Part shown: one piece after another, positions 36,011 through 45,900 of the stretch
How the letters are laid out: every line of letters begins with the position of its first letter
How positions within the stretch are numbered: the stretch's first letter is position 1
DNA from: UBA1672 sp050633325
GTDB taxonomy: Bacteria > Pseudomonadota > Alphaproteobacteria > Micavibrionales > Micavibrionaceae
Direction: 5' to 3'
Length of the DNA stretch: 64,000 nucleotides
Assembly (NCBI GenBank): GCA_050633325.1
Contig: JBOEGH010000010.1
Location: forward strand, 1 to 64,000
The notes under the pieces: generated by a model
The model's input: the letters and a program-made list of their open reading frames with translations, nothing else
What the model was told of the DNA's origin: nothing
Databases searched by the model: none
Position numbers and translations under genes: made by a program

Positions 36011-36035
36011 CAGATTAATTCATCAATGCGTTAGA

Positions 36036-37283
36036 TTAGAAGTTTACGCCAACCTGAAACCAAAGTTTTTGTGTGTCAGTATATGGTGCATCATCTGCAT
36101 TATAATCTGCATATTTAACTACGAAATTAAGTTTTTCGAATGGTTGACCTTTTGGCAGTGTGAATGACTTTTTCACCGCCAAGTCAATTTCAGATCCATA
36201 GTCACCAGTCTCGTTACCATCAAACTCATGGTAAACTGCAGTAATGCTTGTGCCGTCAACATATTCGTTAACATTTGAGAACTTATATGATGCCTTAACA
36301 TATGCATCTTCAAGACCATTTGCCGGAGTGCTTAGGAACTTGTCTGCCCAACCGTTAAATTTATGTCCAGTTGCAAGAGGTGTTTGGAATGAATCTGTGC
36401 CATCACCACCTAATACTTCGTAACCGGCTTGTAAGGTTAGGCCATGACCTGAAATACCCGGAGAGATGTGGTAGTATTCTTCATCATAGCTTGATGTGTT
36501 GTCGGCATGATCGCTTTGTGTTGCAACTTCTGCTTCATAGAATAGTTTCCAGTCATCATTAATCGCAGTATCACCATTTAGGCGAATACCGTAAGTTTTT
36601 GATGATGATGATGGATCTAAATCAATATCAAGCCAGTAACCATAACCGGTAACGTTCAGCCAGTCTGTCGCATTGTATGTTGCGTGTGCTACGTGGGTAG
36701 TTGTGTCAAGATCACCAAAAGCATGATCGTCACCATTGATACGGTTTACGTTCCAAACGTAACTATATGCCAATGATAGGTCAGGGATGCTTGAATTTGT
36801 AAGTAAAACAGAATCAAACGTTTGATCATTCTGGCGCCAGCCAACAGTTCCGACAAAGCGTTGGTTATCAAGGTTAATACCTTGGCGACCCGCTGTTATT
36901 TGTGTTGCTGGTAGTCCACTCCATGAAAGCCATAGTTGGTTTATTTCTGCTGTATCAGGGTCCGCAACAACAGGGAATTTTGTTTTACCATTTGTTGTGT
37001 CGTTAAAGTCTTCTGCACCGAATGTGTGTACCAACTGTCCTTCAACAAGAGCTTGGAAGTTTTTGTATTTGCCTGTTTTAAATCCAATGTTTGTACGAAT
37101 AGTAGACGCGCGTGCATCTTCATTGATGCCGTCTTGCTCAACGAATTCATAGCGATAGCGAACTTGTCCGAAGAAATCACCGTCTGTTACGATGCTTTTT
37201 ACATCGTCACCAGCAAAGGCAGGGTTGATTGAAAATATGGCACTGGAAACCAGCAATGCCTTGATGAAGTTGGATTTATACAT
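36036..37283 (-). CDS. Outer-membrane porin, alginate-export-like family
   Basis: A 415-residue outer-membrane beta-barrel with a signal peptide cleaved after NPAFA. The mature protein alternates polar and hydrophobic residues as strands, with GQVRYRYEFVEQ at the start, TAGRQGINLDNQRFVGTVGWRQNDQTFDS in the middle, and a C-terminal Phe (KLWFQVGVNF) as used by the BAM machinery. The pattern fits the alginate_exp / OprE-like group. A perfect FNR box centred about 40 bases upstream of the inferred transcription start suggests anaerobic induction. Placed at the edge of the nitrate island, it may pass nitrate or nitrite, which is inference. A terminator follows. Confidence 0.85.
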   Translation of the reverse strand: MYKSNFIKALLVSSAIFSINPAFAGDDVKSIVTDGDFFGQVRYRYEFVEQDGINEDARASTIRTNIGFKTGKYKNFQALVEGQLVHTFGAEDFNDTTNGKTKFPVVADPDTAEINQLWLSWSGLPATQITAGRQGINLDNQRFVGTVGWRQNDQTFDSVLLTNSSIPDLSLAYSYVWNVNRINGDDHAFGDLDTTTHVAHATYNATDWLNVTGYGYWLDIDLDPSSSSKTYGIRLNGDTAINDDWKLFYEAEVATQSDHADNTSSYDEEYYHISPGISGHGLTLQAGYEVLGGDGTDSFQTPLATGHKFNGWADKFLSTPANGLEDAYVKASYKFSNVNEYVDGTSITAVYHEFDGNETGDYGSEIDLAVKKSFTLPKGQPFEKLNFVVKYADYNADDAPYTDTQKLWFQVGVNF

Positions 37284-37344
37284 TTTTGTTCCTTTAATTT
37301 TAAAAATTATGAGGAGATGTATAGATATTTTAAATATTGTTTCC

Positions 37345-37358
37345 TTGATCTAAATCAA
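37345..37358. promoter_or_regulatory. FNR box for the porin promoter
   Basis: TTGATCTAAATCAA is a perfect TTGAT-N4-ATCAA site. On the minus strand a TATACA -10 element lies at 37323-37318. That puts the box centre about 40.5 bases before the start, the class II activator position. Confidence 0.85.
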
Positions 37359-37395
37359 CAAAATATGAATTATTTTCTGATGTTTGTAATCGTAC

Positions 37396-37409
37396 TTGAT
37401 TAACATCAA
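37396..37409. promoter_or_regulatory. FNR box for the moeA promoter
   Basis: TTGATTAACATCAA is a second perfect site. On the plus strand a TTATAT -10 element lies at 37432-37437, so the box is at about -41.5 relative to a start near 37444, 24 bases before the moeA ATG. Confidence 0.85.
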
Positions 37410-37467
37410 GGGCTTTGCAGTAGAGAACAATTTATATCATGGGGTTGTTTAATTGATGGGTGCATAA

Positions 37468-38700
37468 ATGATTACATATGATGAAGCAAAATCGATAGTT
37501 ATAGAGGCAGGAAAGGCACATGATCTTAGTGTGGTGACAGTGCCGACAGCAAAGATAGTTGGTCATGTCTGTGCAAAGGATGTGAGTGCACCAATTTCCG
37601 TACAGCCGTTTGATAATTCTGCTATGGATGGATTTGCGGTGCGTTATTGTGATGTTTCGTGCGCTAAGGAGGGGGTGCCTGTAACGCTTGATCGTATATT
37701 GGTTATTGCGGCTGGTGATCCTGTTCCTGATATTGAGATTAAAGATGGTGAATGCGGACAAATCATGACAGGTGCGCCTGTACCAGATGGTGTGGATACG
37801 GTAATTCCCGTTGAATGTGTTGCTATAGACGGTGATAAAGTTATTTTTACACAACCGCCTGTACAAGGTTCTAACGTTAGAAAAGCAGGTGAGGACTTTA
37901 AACAAGGTGAGGTCGTCTTAAGGCGTGGAGATGTTTTGGGGGCTCAACATATTATGGCTTTGGCGACTTTGGGTGTGGCTGAGGTTGAAGTGTTTAAAAA
38001 ACCAAAAATAGCATGTATAACCACGGGGAAAGAGCTGGTCGATAATCTTTTTGAAGATTTGGAATCGGGCAAGATTTATAATTCCAACGGCCCTTATATT
38101 GAAAATGCGCTTTTTGCCCTTGGTGCGGATGTTTTGCCGTGTGGAACAGTCGCAGATGACCTTGATGTTTTTAAAAGTAAGCTGAAATGTATCATGGAAA
38201 ATGATGTTGATGTCGTTATATCCACTGGTGCTGTATCCGCGGGTGAATTCGATTTTGTTAGTAAGGCGCTTGATGATATGGGGGCAGTTATCTTGTTTCA
38301 TAAGATTATGGCACGACCGGGGAAACCGATATTATTTGCCAGATTACCTAATGGCACATTATATTTCGGATTGCCGGGTAATCCTGCGGCCAGTTCAGTT
38401 GGGTTACGCTTTTTTGTAACCGCGGCTTTAAGGGCGATGAAATCTCAAGGTGAGGAGAAACCTCAACATGCAAAGCTTATGACACCATTCTCTAAAAAAG
38501 AGGGGTGGCGTATGTTCCTAAAAGCAAAAAAAGAAAGTTGGGAGGATGGCCTCATGACAGTTGATCTGTTTGCAGGCCAAGCATCTTTTATGGTTAGCCC
38601 GTTTTTGCAAATGAATTGTTGGGCAGTTGCAAAAGAAGGTGATGAGACGCTAAAAGCCGGTGAAATAATAGATGTTTATCCATTGTTTCCTGATTTATGA
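37468..38700 (+). CDS. moeA: Molybdopterin molybdenumtransferase MoeA
   Basis: MoeA inserts molybdate into adenylylated molybdopterin to make active cofactor in the cytosol. It is 410 residues, the usual length. Visible motifs are PFDNSAMDGFAVR near 50, GQIMTGAPVPDGVDTVIPVE near 92-112, VSTGAVSAGEFDF (the usual G-x-S-x-G-x-x-D region) near 250, MARPGKPILFARL and FGLPGNPAAS. It stands apart from the moa operon but is preceded by its own FNR box, so it should be induced with nitrate reductase. Its last 25 bases overlap the 3' end of the opposite-strand Crp/Fnr gene. Confidence 0.92.
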   Translation: MITYDEAKSIVIEAGKAHDLSVVTVPTAKIVGHVCAKDVSAPISVQPFDNSAMDGFAVRYCDVSCAKEGVPVTLDRILVIAAGDPVPDIEIKDGECGQIMTGAPVPDGVDTVIPVECVAIDGDKVIFTQPPVQGSNVRKAGEDFKQGEVVLRRGDVLGAQHIMALATLGVAEVEVFKKPKIACITTGKELVDNLFEDLESGKIYNSNGPYIENALFALGADVLPCGTVADDLDVFKSKLKCIMENDVDVVISTGAVSAGEFDFVSKALDDMGAVILFHKIMARPGKPILFARLPNGTLYFGLPGNPAASSVGLRFFVTAALRAMKSQGEEKPQHAKLMTPFSKKEGWRMFLKAKKESWEDGLMTVDLFAGQASFMVSPFLQMNCWAVAKEGDETLKAGEIIDVYPLFPDL

Positions 38701-39461
38701 TTTATCGGGCAGTTGGGGCAATCGTCTTTATTTGTGTTGCTGCATATATGTTCTAAGTCAGTATCGCAGAAGTGGCACAGGCTAAATGAATCTTCTAATT
38801 TTATTGTGTCACCTTGGACATTAATTCCCATTTTTTTGATTTTTGACAATGTTCGCGAAAATGTCTCAGGAGTCATTCCCAGGTGACTGGCAATTGTTGC
38901 TTTTTTAAATGGTAGTTCAAATGTTAGTGAGCTATGGCTATTTTCAAGGTGCTTTTCTAACAGATAATATCCTACGCGTTGTGTTGGTGATTTTATTGAC
39001 ATCCCGTCTATTTGGTGTAGGGCGGACTTGTAATGGCGAGTAACAATTTTAATTATATTTGTTGCGAATTGGGTATCTGCCAAAACGTGCGATTTTACAA
39101 ATTTTGCAGGAATCATAAGAAGTTGCGCATCGTCAATAACTTGAACATTTATTGGTGATAATCCACCCATAAATATTACTGCCTCCATACAGGTTTCACC
39201 TTTGTTTAAAAGCCTTATTACTGCCTCGTTACCATTTTCATCTGTACGAGAGGTTTTTATGCTTCCTTTTATTATTAGATATAAGTATTCAGGTTCGTCA
39301 CCCTGTTGTAACAACAGGCGTCCGCTATCGTGATTTTGTATAATTGCATTGTCTAAAATTGCGCTTAATGAGTCGTGGTCTAAAGATTCAAACAGCTGTG
39401 GTTTGCAGTTTGATTCATAGATATTAAGATCATTTAAAGTTTGCTTGTTGTTTATAACCAT
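38676..39461 (-). CDS. Crp/Fnr family regulator with a five-Cys C-terminal tail
   Basis: A 261-residue regulator. Residues about 20-140 are the cyclic-nucleotide-binding-like sensor domain (GRLLLQQGDEPEYLYLIIKGSIK). A dimer helix follows, then a winged HTH (LPFKKATIASHLGMTPETFSRTLSKIKKMGI) ending near 220. Its sensor lacks the N-terminal cysteine set of true FNR. Instead the tail carries C-x2-C-x7-C-x7-C-x2-C (CHFCDTDLEHIC ... CPNC), unusual for the family and possibly an Fe-S or zinc site. It is convergent with moeA and overlaps its end. The HTH residues PETFSR are those expected to read FNR-type boxes. Confidence 0.85.
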   Translation of the reverse strand: MVINNKQTLNDLNIYESNCKPQLFESLDHDSLSAILDNAIIQNHDSGRLLLQQGDEPEYLYLIIKGSIKTSRTDENGNEAVIRLLNKGETCMEAVIFMGGLSPINVQVIDDAQLLMIPAKFVKSHVLADTQFATNIIKIVTRHYKSALHQIDGMSIKSPTQRVGYYLLEKHLENSHSSLTFELPFKKATIASHLGMTPETFSRTLSKIKKMGINVQGDTIKLEDSFSLCHFCDTDLEHICSNTNKDDCPNCPINHKSGNNG

Positions 39462-39533
39462 GGCGTTTGCTCTGCTATATTATTATTCGTTAATATTATA
39501 GGAGTGTTTAGCTGCTATTTAAATCTATATCGT

Positions 39534-39566
39534 AAAAAAGCCCGATATTAGTAAGGGGCTTTTTTA
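39534..39566. terminator. Terminator after narK (minus), symmetric
   Basis: AAAAAAGCCC at 39534-39543 faces GGGGCTTTTTT at 39555-39565 around an 11-base loop. On the minus strand, 26 bases after the transporter stop, it reads as a GC stem followed by T6; the symmetric A/T flanks allow function both ways. Confidence 0.8.
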
Positions 39567-39591
39567 AAATTTATATAATTTATAGGTGGGC

Positions 39592-40980
39592 TTAACCGCC
39601 TTCTATAATTCTTTTTGAACGGGCAAGCTCTGCTTCTGCACGGTCTGCTCTTACTTGCAGTAGTTCTAAACGTGCTTTTTCAAAGTTGATTCTCTCCTCT
39701 TTTTCTTGTTCAGGGGTGAACCTGATTAAGAAAGCCAAGAAAGATGTCGCCGCGACGACCATTCCCATTGTTAAGAATGCATCATTCCATTCCATTTCAC
39801 TTTTGAACAAGAAACCAGCCATAACAGCACCGGCATTACCACCTGCACCAACTACTCCGGCTACGGCTCCTAGTGATTTTTTGTTTATGAACGGAACAAC
39901 TGAGTATGTCGCACCCTCTGCCATTTGGGTAAATAGAGAGAACAGAATTAATGAAGGAATGGCGAGGAACAATAAGTTCATTTGACTAAACAGCATTAAG
40001 GCAAGACCCTCGCAGAATAGCACGATGAATAACCATATTGTACGTCCTCTTAGTCCCCATAACAGGCCAAAGTTGTCACCAAATAATCCGCCCAATGTTC
40101 TTGCGAAAATATTCATCAAGCCAAACGAAGCAGCAACAGCACCAGCAGCAACCATATTCAATTCAAAATAATCAAAGAAATATAGTGCGGCAACGTTGTT
40201 AACGGTAAGTTCAATACCGAAACAAGAACCATATATAAGGAATAAAATCCATACTCTATAGTCCTTTAATGCGTTGAAATAATCGCCTGTCACTTTTTTC
40301 TTTGCCGGCATTTTGCCCGCAGCGCGCAGCTCTTTATAACTACCGTCAGGAGCATCTTGCGTTAAGAAGTAGTAGGCAATACCAGTTACGAAGATAACAC
40401 AGCCAACAATTACCATTGATGTTCTCCATGCTTGCGCATCAGTAAAGCCAAAGCTGATTACAAGTCCTGAGAATATAAGAGGCATTACAAGTTGCGTTAC
40501 ACCACCACCAAGATTACCCCAACCGGCACTTGTCGCATTTGCCTGACCAACAACGTTGGGGGCAAACATAACAGAGGTGTGATATTGGGTAATAACGAAT
40601 GATCCACCAATCAGGCCAATCATAAGGCGAAAGAACAAGAAGCTCTCGAAACTGTCGGCAAGGCCTATCGCGGCTACTGGTATTGCTCCAAGAATAAGAA
40701 CCCACGTATATGCCAATCTTGGTCCGATTCTGTCACAAAGCCAGCCTAAGAAGAAGCGTGCGAAGATTGTCATGGCAATTGATGCGATGATTGTCCAACC
40801 GACTTGTTCTTTGGTTAGGCTTAGTTCTTCACGAACTATGACCATAAGTGGGGCGATACCAAACCATGCGAAAAAACATGAGAAGAACGCAAACCAAGTC
40901 ATATGGAATGTTCTTATTTGCGGTTTATCTACCCTGAAAAAATTCCCCCAAAGGGAGGTGGTTTTGTTTTCTAGTTCCAT
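39592..40980 (-). CDS. NarK-type nitrate/nitrite transporter (MFS), copy 1
   Basis: A 462-residue MFS transporter with twelve membrane helices, moving nitrate in (with H+) or exchanging it for nitrite. The two nitrate-signature motifs are clear: SAGWGNLGGGVTQLVMP in helix 5 and GVVGAGGNAGAVMAGFL in helix 11. It ends in a charged helix (about 425-462) that may be a coiled coil. Length and features are closer to the NarK1/NasA-like branch. It diverges from the second NarK gene, sharing one FNR box. On this strand a TATATT -10 at 41076-41071 puts the box near -41, so FNR-type activation is well supported. A terminator follows. Confidence 0.9.
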   Translation of the reverse strand: MELENKTTSLWGNFFRVDKPQIRTFHMTWFAFFSCFFAWFGIAPLMVIVREELSLTKEQVGWTIIASIAMTIFARFFLGWLCDRIGPRLAYTWVLILGAIPVAAIGLADSFESFLFFRLMIGLIGGSFVITQYHTSVMFAPNVVGQANATSAGWGNLGGGVTQLVMPLIFSGLVISFGFTDAQAWRTSMVIVGCVIFVTGIAYYFLTQDAPDGSYKELRAAGKMPAKKKVTGDYFNALKDYRVWILFLIYGSCFGIELTVNNVAALYFFDYFELNMVAAGAVAASFGLMNIFARTLGGLFGDNFGLLWGLRGRTIWLFIVLFCEGLALMLFSQMNLLFLAIPSLILFSLFTQMAEGATYSVVPFINKKSLGAVAGVVGAGGNAGAVMAGFLFKSEMEWNDAFLTMGMVVAATSFLAFLIRFTPEQEKEERINFEKARLELLQVRADRAEAELARSKRIIEGG

Positions 40981-41097
40981 AGTATTTCCTTGCTACTTTG
41001 TATCAACAACTATGCTGTTGGTTAATTTATATTTGTATGTTTGTTCGGACATATAAATATTTGGGTAGGGAATATAATATTAGTAAATTACTGTTCC

Positions 41098-41111
41098 TTG
41101 ATCTGAATCAA
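41098..41111. promoter_or_regulatory. FNR box between the two divergent NarK genes
   Basis: TTGATCTGAATCAA is a perfect TTGAT-N4-ATCAA site. On the minus strand it lies about 41 bases before a start given by TATATT at 41076-41071. On the plus strand I see no equally good -10 element, so its effect on the other gene is less sure. Confidence 0.85.
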
Positions 41112-41222
41112 TTAAAATTATACGTAATCATGACAGAACCCTCCAAATATCGTTGGGACGTTTTTTCAAGTGTTTCAATGGATTAAATCTTAAGAGTTTA
41201 TATTTGAAAGGAAGTTGAAACG

Positions 41223-42833
41223 ATGTCTAAGGATATTCAACAATGGGATCCGGAAAATACGGATCAGTGGGAGAGTGTAGGCTCTTCTGTGGCTTGGCGT
41301 AACTTATGGATTTCTATTCCATGTTTGCTGTGTGGCTTCGCTGTTTGGTTGTACTGGGGTATTATCACGGTGCAGATGCTTAATTTGGGTTTCCCATTTG
41401 CAAAGTCAGAGTTATTTACTTTAATGGCGATTGCAGGTTTGACGGGTGCAACACTTCGTATTCCTTCTACCTTCTTTATTCGTATTGCAGGGGGGCGTAA
41501 TGTTATATTCTTTACAACCGCTCTTTTGATTCTTCCTGCTCTAGGTACTGGTTTCGCACTGCAAGACAAGGATACTCCGCTTTGGGTGTTCCAAGTATTG
41601 GCGCTGTTGTCAGGATTTGGAGGGGGTAACTTTGCCTCATCGATGTCTAATATCAGTTTCTTCTTTCCAAAGAGAATACAGGGATTGTCATTAGGTCTGA
41701 ATGCCGGTTTGGGTAATGCGGGTGTTACAACTATGCAAATCTTGATACCATTATTCATGACATTCGGTATTTTTGGCGGAGAAGCAATGATCCTTGAAAA
41801 TACTAGTGGTACTTTGATTGGTAAAATTCCTGCAGGGTCTGAGACTTACATTCATAATGCCGGTTTTGTTTGGGTGGCTATTCTTATACCACTTGTTATT
41901 GCCGCATGGTTTGGTATGAACAATATTCGTGCAAAACATGTTTCACCTGAGATTGCTGCTGCTCCTATTACGTTCTTGCAAATGTCTTTGATGTTAATCA
42001 TTGGATTTATTGCTGCGGCGTTTGGTCTTTGGCTTATGTTGCCAGAAGCGGCGCACGGTTCTGGTCTTGGTGTTAGTAAGTGGATTGTACTGCCAATTGT
42101 TATTGCTTTGACAGTTTTCTTGCTGAAACTTATTCCTGGTCAAACTGGTGAAAACCTTAAGCGTCAGTATCAGATTTTCAAACATCCTCATACTTGGGTG
42201 ATGACTGTTATCTATACTATGACGTTTGGATCATTCATTGGTTTTGCGGCATCTTTCCCATTGGCGATTAAGGTTATCTTTGGTTTCCAACATGTTGTTA
42301 ATGACGCTGGTGTTATGACGCATGATATTGCAAACCCTAATGGCCCTAGTGCTCTTATGTATGCATGGATGGGTCCTTTTATCGGTGCATTTATTCGCCC
42401 TGTTGGTGGTTGGGTATCTGATAAACTGGGTGGTGCGTTCGTTACGCAAATATGTTCGGTTGCAATGATTGCTTGTGCCTTAGGTGTTGCTTATTACATG
42501 AAGGAAGCATATGCATCGGCAACTCCGGAAGAGTTTTTTGTGCCATTCTTTATCTTGTTCCTAATTCTATTTGCTGCGACGGGTATTGGTAACGGTTCTA
42601 CGTTCCGTACTATTGCGATGGTTTTTGATAAAGAGCAGGCAGGTCCGGTTCTTGGTTGGACATCTGCTGTTGCTGCTTATGGTGCGTTTATCATACCAAA
42701 AGTTCTTGGTGAGCAGATTAAACTGACAACTCCTGAAGTTGCCCTTTATGGCTTTGCTGTATTCTACACAGTATGCTTGGTTTTGAACTGGGTAGTGTAT
42801 TTGCGCCCGGGTGCGAAACATAAAAACCCATAA
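41223..42833 (+). CDS. NarK-type nitrate/nitrite antiporter (MFS), copy 2
   Basis: A 536-residue MFS transporter of the longer NarK2 branch, expected to exchange nitrate for nitrite. Signature regions are GATLRIPSTFFIRIAGGRNV near 75-95, GLNAGLGNAGVTTMQILIP near 155-175 and FGSFIGFAASFPL in the second half. A soluble N-terminal tail (MSKDIQQWDPENTDQWESVG) precedes helix 1. Paracoccus-like denitrifiers carry NarK1 and NarK2 fused; here they are separate, divergent genes. It lies directly upstream of narGHJI, separated by a hairpin that contains an FNR box. Confidence 0.9.
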   Translation: MSKDIQQWDPENTDQWESVGSSVAWRNLWISIPCLLCGFAVWLYWGIITVQMLNLGFPFAKSELFTLMAIAGLTGATLRIPSTFFIRIAGGRNVIFFTTALLILPALGTGFALQDKDTPLWVFQVLALLSGFGGGNFASSMSNISFFFPKRIQGLSLGLNAGLGNAGVTTMQILIPLFMTFGIFGGEAMILENTSGTLIGKIPAGSETYIHNAGFVWVAILIPLVIAAWFGMNNIRAKHVSPEIAAAPITFLQMSLMLIIGFIAAAFGLWLMLPEAAHGSGLGVSKWIVLPIVIALTVFLLKLIPGQTGENLKRQYQIFKHPHTWVMTVIYTMTFGSFIGFAASFPLAIKVIFGFQHVVNDAGVMTHDIANPNGPSALMYAWMGPFIGAFIRPVGGWVSDKLGGAFVTQICSVAMIACALGVAYYMKEAYASATPEEFFVPFFILFLILFAATGIGNGSTFRTIAMVFDKEQAGPVLGWTSAVAAYGAFIIPKVLGEQIKLTTPEVALYGFAVFYTVCLVLNWVVYLRPGAKHKNP

Positions 42834-42854
42834 AATATTTAAATAAATTTAATA

Positions 42855-42902
42855 AAACAGGCCGGCTTGATTCAGATCAAATGAATTTTAGCTGGCCTGT
42901 TT
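42855..42902 (+). terminator. Hairpin between narK2 and narG with an FNR box in its loop
   Basis: AAACAGGCCGGC (42855-42866) pairs with GCTGGCCTGTTT (42891-42902) with one mismatch. It ends in T3, so it may terminate the transporter transcript. The 24-base loop is mostly the narG FNR box. Confidence 0.6.
42867..42880. promoter_or_regulatory. FNR box for the narGHJI promoter
   Basis: TTGATTCAGATCAA is a perfect site. CATAAG at 42903-42908 is a fair -10 element, putting the box at about -41.5 relative to a start near 42915. The narG ATG follows at 42941 with AGGAG upstream. Confidence 0.85.
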
Positions 42903-42940
42903 CATAAGTATGACAATGTTTTAAGATCAGGAGACCCCGG

Positions 42941-45900
42941 ATGAGTTATTTTGTAGACCGCATGATGTATTTTAAACAAAACCGTGAGAAATTCTCGGAT
43001 GGTCATGGTGTTACGACAGAGGAAAACCGTGCATGGGAAGAAGCTTACAGAGATCGCTGGGCGCATGATAAAATTGTACGTTCTACGCACGGCGTTAACT
43101 GTACTGGTTCTTGTTCTTGGAAAATATATGTTAAGAATGGTTTGATTACATGGGAAACCCAGCAAACAGACTATCCGCGCACGCGTCCTGACCTTCCTAA
43201 TCATGAACCTCGCGGTTGTGCGCGTGGTGCGAGTTATAGTTGGTACATATATTCAGCCAACCGTTTGAAGTACCCACTTATTCGTAAGCGTCTATTAAAG
43301 ATGTGGCGTCACATGAAGAATCAGCACAATGGCGATCCTGTTAAAAGTTGGGGTGCTATTCAGGCTGATCCTATTTTACGTGCGGAATATCAAAAAGTTC
43401 GTGGTCTTGGTGGATTTGTTCGTGCTGATTGGGAAGAAGTTAATGAGATAGTAGCCTCTGCTAATATCTATACGATTAAAGAATATGGTCCTGACCGCGT
43501 TATTGGTTTCTCTCCGATTCCTGCGATGTCTATGGTTTCTTATGCTGCGGGATCGCGTTACTTGTCACTTCTTGGTGGTGTGTGTATGAGTTTTTATGAC
43601 TGGTACTGTGACTTGCCGCCTGCATCTCCGATGACTTGGGGTGAGCAAACAGACGTTCCAGAAAGTGCCGATTGGTATAACGCTGGTTTCATCATTATGT
43701 GGGGATCGAACGTTCCGCAAACCAGAACGCCTGATGCGCATTTTATGACCGAGGCACGTTACAAGGGTACGCAAGTTGTTACGGTAACACCTGATTATTC
43801 AGAGGCATCCAAATTTGGTGACATTTGGCTAAACCCTAAGCAGGGTACAGATGCGGCGATGGGTATGGCGATGGGGCATGTCATCCTTAAGGAGTTCCAT
43901 CTTGAGAAAACATCTGAATATTTTGATGATTATTGTCGTAAATATACGGATATGCCGTTCCTTGTTAAACTTGAAGAACGCGATGGTAAATTCGTGCCCG
44001 GTCGTATGGTTCGTGCATCTGATTTTAAAAATAATATGGATGAGGATAATAATCCTGAATGGAAAACCATTTGTTTTGATGAGAACACTGGTGACTTAAC
44101 CGTGCCAACTGGCTCTATCGGTTTCCGTTGGGGTGAAGAAGGTAAGTGGAATATTCTTCCTACTGATTCGAAGTCTGGTGATACAATTAATCCGCAAAAA
44201 ACTTTGCTGGGTTCACAAGATGAAGTGTTGTCAGTTGGTTTCCCTTATTTTGCGACTAAACGCCAAGAGCACGAGCATGATTATTTTGCTTCAACCGATC
44301 ATGATGATATTTTATATCGTGATCTTCCGGTTAAGTATCTTGACTTGGATGGTAAGAAAACTGCGGTTGTTACGGTTTTTGACTTGCTATGTGCGAATTA
44401 TGGTATTGCACGTGACGGTCTTGGTGGTGACAATATCGCAACTAGTTACGATGATGACATTCCATTTACACCTAAATGGCAAGAAAGTGTTACCGGTGTT
44501 GCTGCAGATAAGGTTATCGAAGTTGCGCGTGAATTCGCGGCTAATGCAGATATGACCAAGGGTAAGTCCATGATTATTATCGGTGCGGCGATGAACCACT
44601 GGTATCACATGGATATGAATTATCGTGCCTGTATCAATATGCTGACATTTTGTGGTTGTATTGGTCAATCAGGTGGCGGTTGGGCGCATTATGTGGGGCA
44701 GGAAAAACTGCGTCCGCAAACAGGTTGGTTGCCGTTGGCGTTTGCTCTCGATTGGTCGCGTCCACCGCGCCAACAAAATTCAACTTCTTTCTTCTATGCG
44801 CATACAGACCAGTGGCGTTATGAGGCATTGGGTGTTGATGAAATCTTGTGCCCAACAGCAGATAAAGAAAAATGGAAGGGTAATTTGATTGATTGTAATA
44901 TACGTTCTGAACGTATGGGGTGGTTGCCATCTGCACCACAATTGCAAGAAAACCCAATCAATTTAGTTAAACAAGCAGAAGAGCAAGACATTGATCCGAT
45001 TGATCATGTAGTTAATCGCCTAAGCAGTGGTGATTTACGCATGTCTTGTGAAGACCCTGATGCACCTGAGAACTGGCCTAGAAACCTGTTTGTTTGGCGT
45101 TCAAACTTATTGGGATCATCCGGTAAAGGGCATGAATATTTCCTTAAACATTTCCTTGGTACATCACATGGTGTGCAAGGCAAGGACCTTGGTAAAGAGG
45201 GCGGTGAGAACTGTTCCGATGTTGTTTGGCATGATGAAGCACCAGAAGGTAAACTTGATCTTGTTGTGACATTGGATTTCCGTATGTCCACTACTTGTGT
45301 TTATTCGGATATAGTTCTTCCAACGGCAAGTTGGTATGAGAAGAATGATTTGAATACTTCTGATATGCATCCGTTTATCCACCCACTGTCAAAGGCGATT
45401 GACCCCGTATGGCAAAGTCGTTCAGATTGGGATATTTACAAAGGTTTTGCGAAGAAGTTTTCTGAGCTTGCGCCTGGTAATTTGGGTGTTGAAAAAGAAA
45501 TCGTTCTTACGCCAATACAACATGATACGCCGGGTGAGTTGGCGCAAAATGATGTTAAGGAGTGGCGCAAAGGTGAATGCGATCTTATACCGGGTAAAAC
45601 CGCACCATCTATGAAGGTGGTAGAGCGTGACTATCCCGCTACATATGACCGCTTTACAACGCTTGGCCCGCTTATGAATAAACTGGGTAATGGCGGTAAA
45701 GGTATTGGTTGGAATACTGATGATGAAGTAGAATTCCTTAAGCAGCTTAACGGTGAAAAGAACGGTCTGGCAAAGATCGAAACTGATATCGATGCAACGG
45801 AAGTTGTGCTAACGCTTGCGCCAGAAACAAATGGTGAAGTTGCGGTTAAAGCATGGGAAGCTTTGGGTAAGTTTACAGGGCTTGATCATACGCATTTGGC

